Shown here piece by piece: positions 61,614 through 64,000 of a DNA stretch of 64,000 bases (positions within the stretch are counted from its first letter, which is position 1; each line of letters begins with the position of its first letter). The stretch comes from Cellvibrio sp. 79 (GTDB lineage: Bacteria > Pseudomonadota > Gammaproteobacteria > Pseudomonadales > Cellvibrionaceae), in assembly GCA_003056245.1 (NCBI GenBank), contig MVDH01000001.1:1173679-1237678 (forward strand). The letters are read 5' to 3'. The notes below the pieces were generated by a model, which had not been told where the DNA came from, did no database searches, and was given only the letters and a program-made list of their open reading frames with translations. The position numbers and the translations under genes are program-made.

Positions 61614-64000
61614 TGACGGTCAATAACGACAACACCCAGCGCCGTTCCGCGCTGACACCTGAGCAGCGTGAGCGTCTTCGCCAGCGAATTCAGGGCGGAG
61701 CGCCAGCAACGCAAATTGATGCAGGTATCAAGCGCTCCCATGCGAGCGCTGCGCCAGCGTCGTCTGCACAGCAGCGGCTATGGTTGCTGTGGCGATTGAA
61801 TCCTTCAAATTCCGCCTATCATCTGGGGGCATCACTCCGGTTATCGGGTGATTTGCACATCGCGAGTTTGCACTTCGCCGTTAATGCAATTGTGCAGCGG
61901 CATGAATCATTACGCACAGTATTTACGGCTAACGCTGATGGCACGTCGGCACAACGTATTAATGTTGCGGCACCAGTGCCATTGGATGTTATGGATCTTG
62001 TTGGTATCGATTCCGTTGGTATCGATTCTCTGCACCGCGAAAGCGAGGCAGAGCGACTGGCGCTTGCATTCCATCGCCAGCCGTTTGATTTGGTGACGGG
62101 GCCATTGTTGCGTGCCTTGTGTATACAGATGGGAGCGGACGATTACAGGCTGGTCTTTGTAATGCACCACATCGCAAGCGATGCCTGGTCCAAAAAAATT
62201 ATCGTTGATGAATTCGCAGCGCATTACAACGCCGCGCGTCGCAACACCCAATGCAATATCCCGGCACCATTACTGCAATATGCGGATTACGCACTCTGGG
62301 AAGCAAACTGGTTAACGTCGGATGAGGCAGGACGCCAGCTCGGTTACTGGAAAAAACATTTGTCGGGTTTTGAATCGACACTGGATTTGCCGTTTAAACG
62401 CATCGCGAAAGGGTTGGAACATTCGGGTAGCGAAGCGAAGGGGAAAACCTGCACGCTGGATTTTTCCCAAGAGCTGGCTGCAGCGTTAAGCGCATTTGCG
62501 AAGGAGCAAAAAACCAGTCTGTTTTCAGTATTACTCGCGGGTTTTTATGTATTCCTTTATCGAAACTCCACCGCACGTGACTTCGCAGTCGCGGTTCCGG
62601 TTGCGCACCGCAACCGGCCGGAGTTTGGCGGCGTGGTTGGTTTCTTTGTGAATACCCAGGTGTTGCGTTGTCGCATAGCGGACCATGACAACGCGCGCGA
62701 TCTGCTCGCCAAGGTGAGCGAAATTATCCTTGAAGGCCAGGCAAACCAGGATCTTCCGTTTGAGGTTCTGGTTGATGCGTTGCGCCAACAAGGCGACCAT
62801 GCCGCCGCAAATTTAACCCAGGTAATGTTTAACCACTTACGCCATGAGCAACAGGCGTTGACGAGCCTGGACGGTTTAGCGTTGCGCGATTACCAGCATC
62901 TAACCTCCGCAAACCAGTTTGACCTGGGCATTGATACCTTTGAGCGACCTGATGGCAGTTTTGGTGTGCAGGCGAATTTTAATGCCGATGTGTACGGTGC
63001 TTCCGAAATGGAGGTGTTGCTCCAGCGTTATCTGGATGCTTTGGCTGAACTGGTAGAAAACCCTGACCAGCCATTTACAGCGCGGGATGGATTAAGCACT
63101 ACCGAGCGCACACGAGTGCAAGGTTGGAGTAAAGCCAATTCGGCATACGCCTTTACGTCCCCCATCCATCATTTGTTCGAAGATCAGGCGCGCTTGCGCC
63201 CCGCTGCGGAAGCGCTGGTTTTCGGGGAGCAACGATTAAGTTACGCCGAACTTAATCGCCGGGCGAACCGCCTTGCGCATCGCTTGCAGGCCATTGGTGT
63301 GAAACCGGAAACCCGGGTGGGCATCGCCGTAGAGCGCTCGGTTGAGATGGTGACGGGTTTATTGGCAATCCTGAAAGCCGGGGGCGCTTATGTGCCTTTG
63401 GACCCGGAATTACCAACGGAACGACTCGCGTACATGGTGAGCAACAGTGCTATTTCGATACTGCTTACACAAAGTCATGTACGGGCAAATTTGCCGGTTC
63501 GGGAAGGCGTGCGCTGCATTGATCTTGATACCCTGGAATTATCGGAAGAATCCGGGGAAAACCCGGCTGTTGCGCTGCAGGGCGAAAACGCGGCTTATGT
63601 TATTTATACGTCCGGTTCCACAGGCCAACCTAAAGGGGCAGTCAATCGCCACAACGCGCTTTTCAATCGGCTGCAGTGGATGCAGGACGCTTATCAACTG
63701 CAAGCGGACGATACCGTGCTCCAGAAAACACCGTTTGGTTTTGATGTTTCGGTGTGGGAGTTCTTTTGGGGATTAATACAGGGCGCGCGCCTGGTCGTTG
63801 CACAGCCAGGTGATCATCGCGATCCGGCGCGGCTGGTTGAATCGATTGTTTCAAACAACGTCACAACCGTGCATTTTGTGCCTTCGATGCTGCAAGCCTT
63901 TTTGGCCTATCGCAACGTCCATACCTGCCGCAGTCTGCGCCGCATTGTTTGCAGTGGAGAGGCGCTCCCCGCCGAAGCGTGCGCGCAGGTTTTCAAACAA
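61613..64000 (+). CDS. NRPS, C and part of A domain (continues past window)
   Basis: At least 796 codons, open at the right edge. N-terminal helix (LTPEQRERLRQRIQGG, a likely docking segment), condensation domain (about 45-493; motif MHHIASDAWS with Ala in place of the usual Gly after the Asp), then an adenylation domain from about 513 (YVIYTSGSTGQPKGAVNRHN, FDVSVWEFFW, CSGEALP). Readable specificity residues are D, V, W, H, then S, which is the start of the common serine code (D-V-W-H-L-S-L-I-D). The remaining code residues lie outside the window. A 15-base tandem duplication doubles VGIDS in the C domain at about 62000-62030. It carries on the hybrid siderophore line after the PKS. Confidence 0.92.
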   Translation, partial: MTVNNDNTQRRSALTPEQRERLRQRIQGGAPATQIDAGIKRSHASAAPASSAQQRLWLLWRLNPSNSAYHLGASLRLSGDLHIASLHFAVNAIVQRHESLRTVFTANADGTSAQRINVAAPVPLDVMDLVGIDSVGIDSLHRESEAERLALAFHRQPFDLVTGPLLRALCIQMGADDYRLVFVMHHIASDAWSKKIIVDEFAAHYNAARRNTQCNIPAPLLQYADYALWEANWLTSDEAGRQLGYWKKHLSGFESTLDLPFKRIAKGLEHSGSEAKGKTCTLDFSQELAAALSAFAKEQKTSLFSVLLAGFYVFLYRNSTARDFAVAVPVAHRNRPEFGGVVGFFVNTQVLRCRIADHDNARDLLAKVSEIILEGQANQDLPFEVLVDALRQQGDHAAANLTQVMFNHLRHEQQALTSLDGLALRDYQHLTSANQFDLGIDTFERPDGSFGVQANFNADVYGASEMEVLLQRYLDALAELVENPDQPFTARDGLSTTERTRVQGWSKANSAYAFTSPIHHLFEDQARLRPAAEALVFGEQRLSYAELNRRANRLAHRLQAIGVKPETRVGIAVERSVEMVTGLLAILKAGGAYVPLDPELPTERLAYMVSNSAISILLTQSHVRANLPVREGVRCIDLDTLELSEESGENPAVALQGENAAYVIYTSGSTGQPKGAVNRHNALFNRLQWMQDAYQLQADDTVLQKTPFGFDVSVWEFFWGLIQGARLVVAQPGDHRDPARLVESIVSNNVTTVHFVPSMLQAFLAYRNVHTCRSLRRIVCSGEALPAEACAQVFKQ

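Noticed and set aside
62000-62033. Phase-variable repeat in the last NRPS gene
   Set aside because: Only two 15-base units that keep the frame. It is a simple local duplication, not a switch.

Overview
The window looks like a chromosomal segment of a polysaccharide-degrading gammaproteobacterium of the Cellvibrio type. The basis is a set of secreted xylan and beta-glucan enzymes with CBM2, CBM10 and CBM60 modules joined by poly-serine linkers, a combination typical of Cellvibrionaceae. This is inference from gene content; no rRNA or tRNA gene is present to confirm it.

Layout. 1-4600: the start of a PAS sensor kinase, a small protein behind a clear promoter and a long hairpin-rich leader, and two AT-rich unknown genes that each carry a HEPN-like R-x(4-5)-H motif and share a 3' flanking repeat (accessory DNA). 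4600-11900: envelope genes (two DUF481 beta-barrels, a TraB/GumN-type membrane protein, a lipoprotein, a glycine-rich exported protein, an LprI/MliC-like protein), a DUF7662 gene with a decayed duplicate, and a DUF421 membrane protein. 11900-25500: a stress and signalling region with an RsbQ-like hydrolase overlapping a PAS/histidine-kinase/receiver hybrid, catalase HPII (katE), DUF6766, a zinc alcohol dehydrogenase, a membrane histidine kinase, DUF892, DUF378, a hemerythrin-domain protein and a CinA C-terminal amidohydrolase. Such genes are commonly part of stationary-phase stress regulons.

25500-45200: a xylan/beta-glucan degradation locus. It holds a GH11-CBM10-malectin-esterase fusion, two stand-alone esterases, a circularly permuted GH16 licheninase, a membrane AraC regulator, GH11-CBM60, a GntR/FCD regulator, CBM2-CBM60-feruloyl esterase, CBM2-CBM22-GH62, CBM2-GH43 and CBM2-CBM22-GH10. 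Together these would cut the xylan backbone (GH10, GH11), remove arabinose (GH62, GH43) and feruloyl/acetyl groups (esterases), and hydrolyse mixed-linkage glucan (GH16). Repeated modules and decayed gene fragments show the locus grew by duplication and shuffling.

46600-64000: a hydroxamate lipopeptide siderophore locus. A PvdA-type ornithine hydroxylase and a PvdF-type formyltransferase would make N5-formyl-N5-hydroxyornithine. A PvdS/FecI-like ECF sigma gene lies behind a Fur-box-like site, and two DUF4880-only small proteins flank it. Then come MbtH, a type II thioesterase, a FAAL-ACP-C-A-PCP synthetase, a KS-AT-KR-ACP polyketide synthase and an NRPS that runs off the window with a serine-like A domain. 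Four sites of the form TAAAC-N16-CGTC sit in the right orientation before four transcription units of this locus. They match the known PvdS promoter pattern (TAAAT-N16-CGT) closely and suggest one iron-starvation sigma regulon. The regulon and the small DUF4880 proteins are the most interesting system in the window.
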